Shown here one piece after another: positions 39,874-48,784 of a stretch of 54,054 nt of DNA. The DNA is taken from the NCBI GenBank assembly GCA_016218155.1, contig JACREQ010000031.1, positions 1-54,054 of the forward strand. Direction: 5' to 3'. A program made the position numbers and the translations under genes. The notes beneath the pieces are model-generated. The model did not search any database and was not told the origin of the DNA. It worked only from the letters and a program-made list of their open reading frames with translations. The first letter of the stretch is position 1; each line of letters begins with the position of its first letter. The DNA comes from Bacteroidia bacterium (GTDB lineage Bacteria; Bacteroidota; Bacteroidia; Bacteroidales; GWA2-32-17).

Positions 39874-39906
39874 TTTATAATTGTCATTTTAACAGTTTTG
39901 TTCGTT

Positions 39907-40053
39907 ATAATTAACGCCAACGTCCGCAAGTATGAAAAGTAGCGGATTGCGATATTACAACTGTATCACACGTAACAAAACTTTATACGGGCTGAAACGC
40001 TTGCTAATCCTGTGAAACCGCTATTTTTTATACTTGCTGTTACCTGCTGGGCT
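39907..40053. other. attC-like imperfect palindrome between cassettes X and Y
   Basis: The junction reads ..AACGCCAAC (ending 39921), then a ~118-bp imperfect palindrome, then GTTACCTGC (40039-40047). The inner arms GCAAGTATGAAAAGTAGCGG (39926-39945) and its partner at 40018-40037 are complementary at 18 of 20 positions. ..AAC at one end and GTT.. at the other, with arms in between, is the architecture of integron attC sites. The outer 7-mers do not fit RYYYAAC/GTTRRRY perfectly. The left outer repeat pairs with 38809-38822 and the right with 41145-41159, i.e. with the far ends of each neighbouring gene, not with each other. Confidence 0.55.
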
Positions 40054-40062
40054 TTTTTTCTT

Positions 40063-41130
40063 TCATTTGTTTTCGTAATGATTTATCACTTCATTCAAAT
40101 AGTGCAATGTTGATTTCCGAAATCTGCTATCCTTTAAGTTGTTTTTTAATAAATGGTTGTAAGCATTTATAAAAAGCAATTCATTGTCCTCAAGGTAGTA
40201 GGTCATTATTTGAGCTTTACTAATTTTTGATTTTTCATAATTACCTACTAATGTCTTAGTTTTCTCGTCCCATGTGTATTGAACAATTGTCGAATCGTTT
40301 ATATATTTTGGACTTTCTGCTGAATCTGAATATGCTTGGTAATAAACCATTTTCAAAGTCAAAGGATTTGTTTTTTGAATTGTAGATTCAAGCCATAAAA
40401 TACGAATACTCCAAGGAAATTGTAGATTGCCATTTTCAAGTTCATTCAATATTGGAATGAGTTTATTGTTGTAATATTTGTAAAAGTAAAAGTTAAACCA
40501 CCAAATCCCTGAACCGCTTTGATAGTTTTCCTTATAATAAATAACGGTCCTACCATCAATATCTTTGTAATGCTTTAATTCAAGTCCATATCGATGATAG
40601 ATGTTATGCTTCGCAATAATCTTATTGCCAGAAAAGAAATACATTTCACAACTCCATTCTTTATCAGCGTAGTCCGGGCAAACAGCAAATTCTTTAAAAT
40701 CATTCTTGTTTTTATCAAATGAAACAAAGGTCAACGGAACGATTCCGTCTTTTAAATACACACTGTCGATTTTTATATCGCCAAAAATAGCTTTTACTGT
40801 CTTAATATCAAGGTGCTCGACATTGCAGCCCTTTTTAAGTTTTTCAAAGTCTGAACCTTTTACTGAAATATCAAGTTGCTGTTGATTTTTAAAAATCGAA
40901 TCAGTCATACAAGAGACTTTCTCCATTAAAGGCCTTGAAGGTAATTTTCCAATACTATCTAAAAATATTTCAAGTTGTTGGTCACTATATTGAAATGATT
41001 TTTTATTCTCATTTGTTGAATCTTTCGGGACTTGTAAATAATCAAAATTATTTTTTTGATTCGCTGGATTCTGTCCGTTTTTACAACTAATCAGAGTTAA
41101 AAAAGTCAGTATGTAAATAAATATCTTCAT
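40063..41130 (-). CDS. Hypothetical lipoprotein (cassette Y)
   Basis: A 355-aa lipoprotein of unknown family (signal MKIFIYILTFLTLISCKNG, lipobox LISC). The mature part is mixed alpha/beta with FAVCPDYADKEWSCEMYFFS, GIWWFNFYFYKYYNN and a C-terminal helix. It is bounded by its own 15-bp inverted repeat (left 40039-40053, right 41145-41159), with the start codon 15 bp from the right boundary and the stop 10 bp from the left one. That is the tightest cassette fit in the island. A promoter-bearing repeat is ~110 bp upstream. Confidence 0.7.
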   Translation of the reverse strand: MKIFIYILTFLTLISCKNGQNPANQKNNFDYLQVPKDSTNENKKSFQYSDQQLEIFLDSIGKLPSRPLMEKVSCMTDSIFKNQQQLDISVKGSDFEKLKKGCNVEHLDIKTVKAIFGDIKIDSVYLKDGIVPLTFVSFDKNKNDFKEFAVCPDYADKEWSCEMYFFSGNKIIAKHNIYHRYGLELKHYKDIDGRTVIYYKENYQSGSGIWWFNFYFYKYYNNKLIPILNELENGNLQFPWSIRILWLESTIQKTNPLTLKMVYYQAYSDSAESPKYINDSTIVQYTWDEKTKTLVGNYEKSKISKAQIMTYYLEDNELLFINAYNHLLKNNLKDSRFRKSTLHYLNEVINHYENK

Positions 41131-41144
41131 CGTTTCTGGTTCTT

Positions 41145-41238
41145 AGCCTTGCAGGTAACTCATTTATAACCATCCCAAAGGTGTGGTTATACACCTAAAT
41201 ATGGATGTTAAAACACACCTTTGGGTGTGCCTTGTTTC
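41145..41238. other. attC-like palindrome upstream of cassette Y
   Basis: On the minus strand it runs from TGGAAAC (41238-41232) through arms CCCAAAGGTGTG / CACACCTTTGGG (perfect, 41174-41185 and 41214-41225) to GTTACCTGC (41159-41151). Outer ends are again ..AAC and GTT... The right end is the boundary of cassette Y. Total ~90 bp, normal for attC sites. Confidence 0.55.
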
Positions 41239-41269
41239 CAAACTTAATGATTTATTATAAATTATCAAA
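41239..41269 (-). promoter_or_regulatory. Perfect Bacteroidota promoter, copy 2
   Basis: On the minus strand TTTG (41269-41266), 19 bp, TAAGTTTG (41246-41239). It is located at the left end of repeat R2 and points into cassette Y, with the attC-like hairpin in the predicted 5' leader. Confidence 0.7.
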
Positions 41270-41475
41270 AGGCGATTTTATCTTTTGGAAGTTTTAGAAA
41301 TACTTATATTCTATATTATATCAAATTGGAGATGGGAAAAACAAAAGTGTTTGCTCCTTTTGTGTTTTTGCTTTGCTGGGGAATTTTAATTTGGTATTGG
41401 TGCGGTCTAAGACCGCTATTTATCTTTGATGAGTTCACTCCGGTTGGTTAATTACGACGAAGTTATGCTTCGCTA
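41239..41475. repeat. Promoter-bearing dispersed repeat R2, copy 2
   Basis: The second copy of R2 (see 37863-38121). The match continues through GGTGCGGTCTAAGACCGC and ATTACGACGAAGTTA. It ends before CGAGCATCTTTACGAGTTCG, which is a different repeat tail. Between this and the PAP2 gene stop at 41538 there is no gene. Confidence 0.8.
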
Positions 41476-41537
41476 ACCGAGCATCTTTACGAGTTCGCTG
41501 AAAGCAAACTTTGCCGAGCAGGAGCCTGGTATGAATT

Positions 41538-42581
41538 CTAAAAGTTAACCCTATAGCTCATTCCAAACCCATTTTCTCCAATCAGTATTGGGGTAACAGA
41601 AGAGCTCATCATTGAGTTAGAACGTTTTTTATGAATAACTTGCTGTCCATGCGAGAGTGCAATTTTGCCATAAACATAACCAATTGCAATTGCTAACGGA
41701 TAATCGCTAACCCAATGAACACCATTGTTCATCATAGAATATCCTAATACCCCCATCAATGTATAACCAATGGGTTTCACGTAGCGATATTCTGGGTAAT
41801 TTCCCGAAATAATTGTAATTGTAGCCATTGCAGTGGCCAAATGACCAGAAGGGAAGGCATCAAAGTATGGAACATGCTTTTGGTAGTAGCTAGGATTTGG
41901 GAAAGGTTTCCATTTTCCTCCTGGAGAAGAAGCAACAAATGGACTTTCACGCCCTGTAACTCTTTTAATAAATTGAGTGGTGATAGCTAAAGTTAAAAAC
42001 ATTTCAGCTAGTTCTGATGAGGTTTGGAGCGCACGATAATCTTTTGCAAAACTACCGTAGCTATAAAAACTACCTGCAATAAGTATACTTGGCCAGCCTT
42101 CACCCAGAAAGTAGAATCCAGAATTTAAGTTTTGAGGAATATCAAGGACGGGTACTCGAAAGCCACCCAATTTTAAAGTTATGGCATTAGCAAATTTTCT
42201 TTCTGCATCAAGGTGTATAAATCTACCAAATTGTTGAGATGCGTCAAGAATTTTTTGATCCAAAGCAACAAGAATAGCTGTACCGCCTATTAGCATTCCT
42301 AATTTTGGAAGGTTCTTTTTTCGGGTACTAACTTTACAAAAATCGGCAATATTTCTTGGCACATATCCTACAAATCCAAATGGACGGGTTTTATAGAATA
42401 GTAATGATTTTGAGGAGTCAATATCTACAACTTGTGCTTTAACTAATATAACGGTATCTCTTTTATGTTTATATACCAAAGTATCCCTCTTCTCAGAGGC
42501 ATTGCTTGTTATTTGAATGATGAAAATAAATACAAAGGCTAGTGTAATTCTTTGTAAGAAGTATTTAATATTTATTCCCAT
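41538..42581 (-). CDS. PAP2-family phosphatase
   Basis: A 347-aa membrane-associated phosphatase of the PAP2 superfamily. Signal peptide (IKYFLQRITLAFVFIFIIQI), an extra domain of ~100 residues, then membrane helices with the active-site motifs: KRVTGRESP (C1), PSGH in FDAFPSGHLATAM (C2) and GVHWVSDYPLAIA (C3, catalytic His and Asp). Such enzymes remove phosphate from lipid or undecaprenyl pyrophosphate in the periplasm. It overlaps the end of the upstream LTA-synthase-like gene by 10 bp, so they are co-transcribed and may act on envelope glycolipids together. Confidence 0.9.
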   Translation of the reverse strand: MGINIKYFLQRITLAFVFIFIIQITSNASEKRDTLVYKHKRDTVILVKAQVVDIDSSKSLLFYKTRPFGFVGYVPRNIADFCKVSTRKKNLPKLGMLIGGTAILVALDQKILDASQQFGRFIHLDAERKFANAITLKLGGFRVPVLDIPQNLNSGFYFLGEGWPSILIAGSFYSYGSFAKDYRALQTSSELAEMFLTLAITTQFIKRVTGRESPFVASSPGGKWKPFPNPSYYQKHVPYFDAFPSGHLATAMATITIISGNYPEYRYVKPIGYTLMGVLGYSMMNNGVHWVSDYPLAIAIGYVYGKIALSHGQQVIHKKRSNSMMSSSVTPILIGENGFGMSYRVNF

Positions 42582-44494
42582 CTATCCAATTTTTTCTTGT
42601 AAACGTAATTTGAAGATTGGTAGTAACCAACAGCATCTTTTAGAAGATCATTATCCGCAGGAATATCAAGCATAACTCCTGTTAATCTGTTAAATTGATA
42701 ATAGCGAACCTTTTGCTGCGGGCTTAGAATGACTATTTTATCATTCTTTATAAATCCTAACTTTTGGTAATTTGCAATAAAAGCTCTTTCCTCAGCTGGT
42801 GTCATTTTAAAAATATCTTTTCCAAAGAATTTGCTCTTATAAGTCCAGTTAAGCATGCTAAGCAAAGTAGGAGCAACATCAATTTGACTCGATAATTTAT
42901 CAATTTTCTGTGGAGGGAAAAGTGTTGGATTATATATAATAAGCGGTATTTGATACTCTAGAACAGGCAACTCGGTTTGTCCAGCACTTCCTGCGCAATG
43001 ATCAGCCATTATAACTATAATAGTATTATTAAACCATGGTTTCTTTTGAACTTTACGAATGAAATCACCAATAGCATAATCGGTATATTTAACTGCACCC
43101 TGACGATTTGCAGGTGATATAATATCAATACGCCCATTAGGATATGTAAATGGCCTGTGATTTGAGGTTGTCATTACAAGGTTAAGGAAAGGTTTTCCTG
43201 ATGCAAAAGACAGATCTGCTTCCTTTATGGTTTTTGATAGTAAATCCTCATCGCAAACTCCCCAAGCATTTTCGAAGTTAATTTCATTATCTTCAAAATC
43301 ACCTTTATCTATTGATGTGTATCCATTCTTTTCATAAAAAGCGTTCATATTATCAAAATAACCATTGCCACCATATATGAATTTAAGTTCATACCCACGA
43401 GCTTTGAAAAGGTGACCAAGCGAGAACATATTACCATTATTTGGACGCTTAATTACACTTTGACCTGGTTTTGGTGGTGCTGAAAGAGCTACTGCTTCAA
43501 GTCCCCATATTGTTCGTGTGCCCGTTGCATAAAAATTTGTAAACAGTATTGAGTTATTTGCGATTGAATCAAGATGTGGTGTAATTTTTCCCTTTTTGCT
43601 GCCCATATATCCTAAAAATTCACCACTAAGACTTTCAATAGTAATGAAGATAACGTTGTGCCTCTTTTCCTCTCCTTGATTTGTAATAAGTTGGGAAATG
43701 TCTGTTACATTATCATTAATGAATTTGCCATTTTCACTTTTAATAAGTGAACGTAAATTTGTGAAATTTTCCTCGGTAGGTTTCTTAATATAAAATGTTT
43801 CGTAGTCGAGTTCATTGTTTATGAAAGCAGCAAAAATGGAATGTACCCCATTTTTTGATAATTCATTATTGTATCTATTTTCAGTTTTTTCGGCCCATGT
43901 ATTATCTACAATTATAAACGAAAGAATAGGCAACACTAATAGAACTATTCCAGCTGTTAGGCGTCCTTTGAATTTAACTTTGCTATTTAATGAAGGAGAA
44001 AGCAGGTTCTTCTTTATCACTAAATACATTATGGCTGAATCAATAATAAAAATTGAGATAAGAAGTAGGGGTAGGGGATACGATTCACGAATATTTCCGA
44101 TTACTTCTGTTGTATAAATAAGGTAATCTACAGCAATAAAGTTATAACGCACACCAAACTCTTCCCAAAAAAAGTATTCGGACACCCCGTTAAAAAGCAT
44201 TATATAAATTGTGATAAATAGGATAAAATGCCCTAGCCATCTATTTATAATGGAATTATATAGTTTGCTTGGAATAAGTAATAGAAATAGTACAAAAGGT
44301 ATCATAAAATATGAAAAAGCTACTGTGTCAAAGAATAGCCCAACTCCATATACTCTAAGTAGACTGAAGATACCAAGATTTACCTCATGAAACGACATGC
44401 TTAGTAGTACAGTTCGAGAGATAAATGAGATGATGATAAAAAGGCAGTACATAATTAGTATGCTTCCATACCTGTTGTTGAGTAGTTTTTTCAT
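42572..44494 (-). CDS. LTA synthase family / sulfatase-fold phosphotransferase
   Basis: A 640-aa protein. The start at 44494 (MKKLLNNRYGSILIMYCLFI) is chosen because the longer frame adds 38 unconserved residues. Five N-terminal membrane helices occupy about residues 10-205. A periplasmic sulfatase-like domain follows, with VIFITIESLSGEFLGYMGSK, nucleophile Thr in ATGTRTIWGLEA, GDFEDNEINFENAWGVCD and VIMADHCAG metal-binding motifs. Family members transfer phosphoglycerol or phosphoethanolamine to envelope glycans. The pairing with PAP2 is frequent in Bacteroidota. The exact substrate is unknown. Confidence 0.9.
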   Translation of the reverse strand: MKKLLNNRYGSILIMYCLFIIISFISRTVLLSMSFHEVNLGIFSLLRVYGVGLFFDTVAFSYFMIPFVLFLLLIPSKLYNSIINRWLGHFILFITIYIMLFNGVSEYFFWEEFGVRYNFIAVDYLIYTTEVIGNIRESYPLPLLLISIFIIDSAIMYLVIKKNLLSPSLNSKVKFKGRLTAGIVLLVLPILSFIIVDNTWAEKTENRYNNELSKNGVHSIFAAFINNELDYETFYIKKPTEENFTNLRSLIKSENGKFINDNVTDISQLITNQGEEKRHNVIFITIESLSGEFLGYMGSKKGKITPHLDSIANNSILFTNFYATGTRTIWGLEAVALSAPPKPGQSVIKRPNNGNMFSLGHLFKARGYELKFIYGGNGYFDNMNAFYEKNGYTSIDKGDFEDNEINFENAWGVCDEDLLSKTIKEADLSFASGKPFLNLVMTTSNHRPFTYPNGRIDIISPANRQGAVKYTDYAIGDFIRKVQKKPWFNNTIIVIMADHCAGSAGQTELPVLEYQIPLIIYNPTLFPPQKIDKLSSQIDVAPTLLSMLNWTYKSKFFGKDIFKMTPAEERAFIANYQKLGFIKNDKIVILSPQQKVRYYQFNRLTGVMLDIPADNDLLKDAVGYYQSSNYVYKKKLDRWE

Positions 44495-44720
44495 ATATCC
44501 AGAATTGTAATTTTTAGTAAAACCCTTAATTATATGTGGTTGTATACCAGTTAATAATTGAAGGGCAAATATATAATATTTATTTATTTCTTCTCTCCTC
44601 TCAACCAAATCGATTTAGAAGATTCGACTCATTTTTTCCTGTATTTTATAAAATAGTTTTTTAATTATCGCATCGTAAATTACCTTTGGCAAGAATAAAT
44701 AAATTTTATAGCGAATTGAT

Positions 44721-45623
44721 ATGATGCAAACAAATGATAAAGAGAAAATAATCTTTCTGATCAACCCAATTTCAGGCACGAAAAAGAAAGCAGATATACC
44801 TAAAAAAATACTTCAGCTAATTGATAAATCGATGTATGATGCTGAAGTTTATATCACTAAATATAAGGGAGAAGCAACAGAAATTGTTTCACAAAAAATA
44901 GTTGAAGGTTATTCACGATTCATTGCAGTTGGAGGCGATGGAACTGTTAATGAAATAGCCAAAGCATTGGTTGATACTAATGGGATTTTGGGCATTATTC
45001 CTATAGGATCAGGAAATGGGCTTGCCAGGCACTTGAGGATTCCTCTTGATCTTAAGAAGTCCATGGAACTTATTAACACAGGCAAATATGAGGCTATTGA
45101 TTATGGGAGAGTTAACGATGTTCCGTTTTTCTGTACATGCGGGGTTGGTTTCGATGCACATATCGGACATAAATTTGCTGAGGCTACGGAGAGAGGTTTT
45201 GTTACATACCTCAAAACTACTCTAAGGGAATTTTTTAGCTATAAGGCAAAAAAGTACAAGCTGAAAATTGATAATACCATAAAACTTAAGTCACGCGCAT
45301 TCCTAATAACATTTGCCAATGCCTCACAGTATGGGAATAATGCATATATCTCCCCTAAGGCGGATATTCAGGATGGAAAACTAGATATTTGTATCCTTTC
45401 ACCTTTTAGATTGTATAGAGGCGTAAGCATTGGTATTCGATTATTTGCTAAAACAATGGATCGTAGCCCTTTAATGAACAGTATGCGGGCTGAAAAAATT
45501 GTTTTGAAGAGAAAGAAAGAAGGTGTTATCCATTTTGACGGAGAACCTTGTTTGATGGGAAAAAAATTGAAGATTAGTATTGTTCACAATGGATTAAAGG
45601 TGATGTTTCCTAAAATAGGTTAA
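44721..45623 (+). CDS. Diacylglycerol/lipid kinase family protein
   Basis: A 300-aa cytoplasmic kinase of the DAGK catalytic family (YegS/BmrU type), phosphorylating a lipid such as diacylglycerol. FLINPISGTKKKADIP starts the nucleotide-binding part, AVGGDGTVNEIAKALV is the signature GGDGT motif, and IGIIPIGSGNGLARHLRIP the second. The C-terminal DVPFFCTCGVGFDAHIGHKF and VIHFDGEPCLMGKKLKIS are family features. It is divergent from the LTA-synthase-like gene and may share its envelope-lipid context. Confidence 0.92.
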   Translation: MMQTNDKEKIIFLINPISGTKKKADIPKKILQLIDKSMYDAEVYITKYKGEATEIVSQKIVEGYSRFIAVGGDGTVNEIAKALVDTNGILGIIPIGSGNGLARHLRIPLDLKKSMELINTGKYEAIDYGRVNDVPFFCTCGVGFDAHIGHKFAEATERGFVTYLKTTLREFFSYKAKKYKLKIDNTIKLKSRAFLITFANASQYGNNAYISPKADIQDGKLDICILSPFRLYRGVSIGIRLFAKTMDRSPLMNSMRAEKIVLKRKKEGVIHFDGEPCLMGKKLKISIVHNGLKVMFPKIG

Positions 45624-45626
45624 TTT

Positions 45627-45801
45627 TACTTTAACAGATTGGTTATTACACGAAAAATCAACCCAATTTTACCCCTACCCCTAAAGGGATTGGGTTGATT
45701 TTTCTGATTTCTCCCTTTAGGGCTTGGGGTAAAAAGCAGAACCGAAGTGAAACGAGTTCGACGAAGTCAAAAATCAAGTTTATTTCAAATCTGTTAAAGT
45801 A
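45627..45801. mobile_element. MITE-like element with 14-bp terminal inverted repeats
   Basis: TACTTTAACAGATT (45627-45640) and AATCTGTTAAAGTA (45788-45801) are exact inverted repeats 175 bp apart end to end. Inside, GAAAAATCAACCCAAT (45652-45667) pairs with ATTGGGTTGATTTTTC (45689-45704), and CCCCTAAAGGGA with TCCCTTTAGGGC. No open frame is present. The element starts 3 bp after the lipid kinase stop, so its inner hairpin may also terminate that gene. Confidence 0.7.
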
Positions 45802-45926
45802 GAATTAATATATCAAGATGAAATTAGATGAGATAAATGTGGGGTGTTATAATTATTTTCAAAATAATTTAATCAATTTTGAGAGCAATTTTCTAGTAAA
45901 CAATCATACAACCTAATTCTACACCT

Positions 45927-46538
45927 ATGAAAATCATATGTATTGGTCTAAATTACATGGATCACATTAGGGAAATGAATAATCCTATACCACAGGTTCC
46001 TGTTTTTTTCCTAAAACCTGATACCAGTTTAGTTAGAAACAATAACCCTTTCTTTTACCCTGAATTTACTAACGACTTACAGTATGAGTTAGAGGTTGTT
46101 TTAAAAATCAATAAGTTAGGTAGAAATGTTAGCGAGAAGTTTGCACATCGTTACTATAATGAAATAGGTCTAGGGATAGATTTTACCGCTCGCGATTTAC
46201 AACGACTCTGCAAGGATAAGGGAATGCCTTGGGAAATGGCAAAGGCTTTCGATGGATCAGCACCTATCAGTAGTTTTGTTAAAAAGGAGCGGTTTGAGAA
46301 CCTCAATAATATTAATTTCAAACTCGAAAAGAATGATGTGATTGTTCAAAAGGGTAACACTAATGACATGGTCTTCAAATTCGATCATATAATCTCCTAT
46401 GTCACTAAATTCATAACCTTGAGAACAGGAGATCTTATTTTTACTGGAACTCCTGTTGGTGTTGGCCCTGTTAAAGTTGGGGATAGGCTAAAGGCTTATT
46501 TGGAGGATGAGCTAATGCTTGATTTTTTTATAAGGTAG
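45927..46538 (+). CDS. Fumarylacetoacetate hydrolase (FAH) family protein
   Basis: A 203-aa metal-dependent hydrolase or isomerase of the FAH fold. Visible family features: MKIICIGLNYMDHIREMNN, PVFFLKPDTSLVR, LQYELEVVLKINKLG (acidic metal ligands), GIDFTARDLQ, GTPVGVGPVKVGD at the end. The substrate cannot be told from sequence; relatives act on fumarylpyruvate, acylpyruvate or oxaloacetate. The 3' end overlaps the convergent flavoprotein gene by 11 bp. Confidence 0.9.
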   Translation: MKIICIGLNYMDHIREMNNPIPQVPVFFLKPDTSLVRNNNPFFYPEFTNDLQYELEVVLKINKLGRNVSEKFAHRYYNEIGLGIDFTARDLQRLCKDKGMPWEMAKAFDGSAPISSFVKKERFENLNNINFKLEKNDVIVQKGNTNDMVFKFDHIISYVTKFITLRTGDLIFTGTPVGVGPVKVGDRLKAYLEDELMLDFFIR

Positions 46539-47835
46539 ATTCTAATACTTTTTTTGCAGCGGAGTTACCAGCAAGCCATCCTGTTGAAAATGCAATTTGG
46601 AGATTATAACCTCCTGTATTACCATCAACATCAATTATTTCTCCTGCGAAATAGAGATTGCTAACTATTTTGGATTCCATTGTTTTTGGGTTTATCTCTT
46701 TTATTGAGATACCTCCAGCGGTTACAATTGCCTCATCCCAACCTCTGAAGTTTGTTGCTTCAATACGAAAATCTTTTAGTAGGTTGATAAGGCTCTTCTT
46801 GTCTTTAATATTTAATTGATTTACAGGTTTTAACGGATCGATGCGCAGAATTTCAATGAATGTGTCAATTAGCTGAGAGGGTAGAAGTTCCTTAAGTAAT
46901 GTGGCAATATTCATCTTACTTGAATTGGTAATATCCCGTTGTATTCTTGATTCGATTTTTTGATAATCCAACGCTGGTTTAAGATCTAAGGATATCTCGA
47001 CCTTTTTATTATTAGTTAATGAATCAACAATTAACCTGCTTAATCGCAATATTATAGGGCCATCTAACCCATATTCAGTAAAAGAGAGCTCACCAAATTC
47101 GCTAATGCTTTTCTTTCCACCAATCCAAAGCGTTGCATTGATATTTCTGAGATTTAAGCCTATGGCTTTATTGTAAACCGTTTTAGTTTCAATCCCAACA
47201 AGAGACGGACGTAGATTTTCGATTTTATGCCCAGCTAATTTTGCAAATTGGTAACCATCCCCAGTTGAACCTGTTGCAGGATATGATTTACCTCCAGTTG
47301 CTACAATTACACATTTACTATTGACAGTATCAATTAATCCCGATTTTGTATTTTTAACCTTTATACCTTTTATTATATGTTCATCTACTATAATATTTTC
47401 AATTTGTGAGTTATTGTAGATTTCTACGTTCAAAGATTTTACCCATTTAATAAGTGCTTCGGCAACATCCCATGCTTTTTCGCTAGTGGGGAACACACGT
47501 TGACCTCGCTCTATCTTAGTATCAACCCCCATTGTTTTTAGTAAATCCACAATATCTTGGTTGAAAAAAGAACCAAATGCTTGTCGTAAGAAACGAGGCT
47601 CAGGTGAAATCTCTTTAAGGTATTCCTCTAAAGATTTCATGTTGGTGATATTACACCTCCCTTTACCAGTAATTCTAAGTTTTCGGGCAGGTTTCTCCAT
47701 TTTTTCTAGGAGAACAACTTTTGCACCAAGCATTGCTGCACTTCCTGCCGCAAGTAAACCAGCTGCACCAGCACCAATGATGGCAATATCATAGGAGTTT
47801 TTCAAAATAATTTGATAAGAAGGGTAATTAATCAA
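46528..47835 (-). CDS. HI0933-like flavoprotein (NAD(P)/FAD-dependent oxidoreductase)
   Basis: A 435-aa FAD-binding protein of the HI0933 family. Rossmann motif IAIIGAGAAGLLAAGSAAML, then KPARKLRITGKGRCNITN, VATGGKSYPATGSTGDGYQ, and C-terminal IIDVDGNTGGYNLQIAFSTG, all typical. The physiological substrate is generally unknown; some relatives reduce bile-acid intermediates. The frame begins at a TTG overlapping the end of the HD gene by 8 bp; a second TTG 30 bp further in puts the Rossmann motif closer to the N-terminus and is equally possible, as there is no ATG in the correct frame. Confidence 0.9.
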   Translation of the reverse strand: MINYPSYQIILKNSYDIAIIGAGAAGLLAAGSAAMLGAKVVLLEKMEKPARKLRITGKGRCNITNMKSLEEYLKEISPEPRFLRQAFGSFFNQDIVDLLKTMGVDTKIERGQRVFPTSEKAWDVAEALIKWVKSLNVEIYNNSQIENIIVDEHIIKGIKVKNTKSGLIDTVNSKCVIVATGGKSYPATGSTGDGYQFAKLAGHKIENLRPSLVGIETKTVYNKAIGLNLRNINATLWIGGKKSISEFGELSFTEYGLDGPIILRLSRLIVDSLTNNKKVEISLDLKPALDYQKIESRIQRDITNSSKMNIATLLKELLPSQLIDTFIEILRIDPLKPVNQLNIKDKKSLINLLKDFRIEATNFRGWDEAIVTAGGISIKEINPKTMESKIVSNLYFAGEIIDVDGNTGGYNLQIAFSTGWLAGNSAAKKVLESTL

Positions 47836-48688
47836 GTAATAATGCCGATGTCACCTCAAGTTCATTTCTAAGTTTACTAAAATACCAAAGAGGATAACCT
47901 TTAGTATTTATTCTTAGAGTTTCTTCAATGGTTTCATCTATTCCTAACTTTTTCTCAACAAGACTTTCTTTTAATATCTTAAAAACAGTGAGTTGGCTAT
48001 CTGGAATTTCAGTCTTTTGCGAGAAGTAACCATCAAGTTCAGCAAAGAAATCGAAGGTTTCTTTATACCTTATCTTTTGCCTTTCTGCGAATTTAGGAAG
48101 ACCTGAGTAAGTGCTTAAAAAATTCGAAAACCTATTTTTTAAATTAGTAGTAACCTTTTTAGGAATTTCAGTGTCAGGGATGCATCGCTTTAGATAAATC
48201 TCAACATATCTAAAAACTCCTATATAACCCAATGCGTCAAGATCATCTGCGGCTGAAACAAGCCTCAGAATTGTCTTCATTGTATATGGGGTAACAGTCG
48301 AGATTTCCTTTTTCGATTTATCGTCGTGTTTTTCAATAACATCAAGCACTTCTGGTAGATCAGGAACTTGAAGGTTAGGGTTGTCTTTGAAGAAATCTTC
48401 ACAAATTTTTCGACCTAAAAAACCATGTTGTTCCCCAACATCCAATGTTAACCCTGCATCGTGAAAGAAGCAGGCTACTATAGCTTTGTCAATAGAATCG
48501 AGAGTTGTTTTTATTCCTGCTTTATGTAGTTCAATAAGTAAACCACGGCAATGTAACCAAACTCTTAAATGATGCTCTGCATCGTGGGAAGGCAAATGTG
48601 TATTTTGAAAAAGGGATTTACTATGCTTGTATAGAGGTTTAAGCCATTTTTGCTCAGAGCTATTTATCTTTTCGAGTAGTAGTTCCAT
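47828..48688 (-). CDS. HD-domain hydrolase
   Basis: A 286-aa cytoplasmic metal-dependent phosphohydrolase of the HD superfamily. Metal-ligand motifs are in LPSHDAEHHLRVWLHC, ACFFHDAGLTLD and IEKHDDKSK. The rest is helical (LRLVSAADDLDALGYIGVFR). Its substrate is unknown. It overlaps the flavoprotein gene by 8 bp and is likely translated with it. Confidence 0.82.
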   Translation of the reverse strand: MELLLEKINSSEQKWLKPLYKHSKSLFQNTHLPSHDAEHHLRVWLHCRGLLIELHKAGIKTTLDSIDKAIVACFFHDAGLTLDVGEQHGFLGRKICEDFFKDNPNLQVPDLPEVLDVIEKHDDKSKKEISTVTPYTMKTILRLVSAADDLDALGYIGVFRYVEIYLKRCIPDTEIPKKVTTNLKNRFSNFLSTYSGLPKFAERQKIRYKETFDFFAELDGYFSQKTEIPDSQLTVFKILKESLVEKKLGIDETIEETLRINTKGYPLWYFSKLRNELEVTSALLLD

Positions 48689-48730
48689 TATAGTTAGTTA
48701 AAAATTCGTAGCTCGAATTTCGTAAAAAAA

Positions 48731-48764
48731 AGAAAGCAGGACAATTTTTTATCCTGCTTTTTTA
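48731..48764 (-). terminator. Terminator of the HTH protein gene
   Basis: AAAGCAGGA and TCCTGCTTT form a 9-bp perfect stem with a 10-nt loop; on the minus strand it is followed by CTTTTTTTTACG. It stands between the HTH gene and the HD gene. Confidence 0.75.
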
Positions 48765-48784
48765 GTTTGAAGATATAATGTTTT

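Noticed and set aside
43815-44117. Plus-strand open frame opposite the LTA-synthase-like gene
   Set aside because: It is antisense to a well-supported gene and has no domain or ribosome site.
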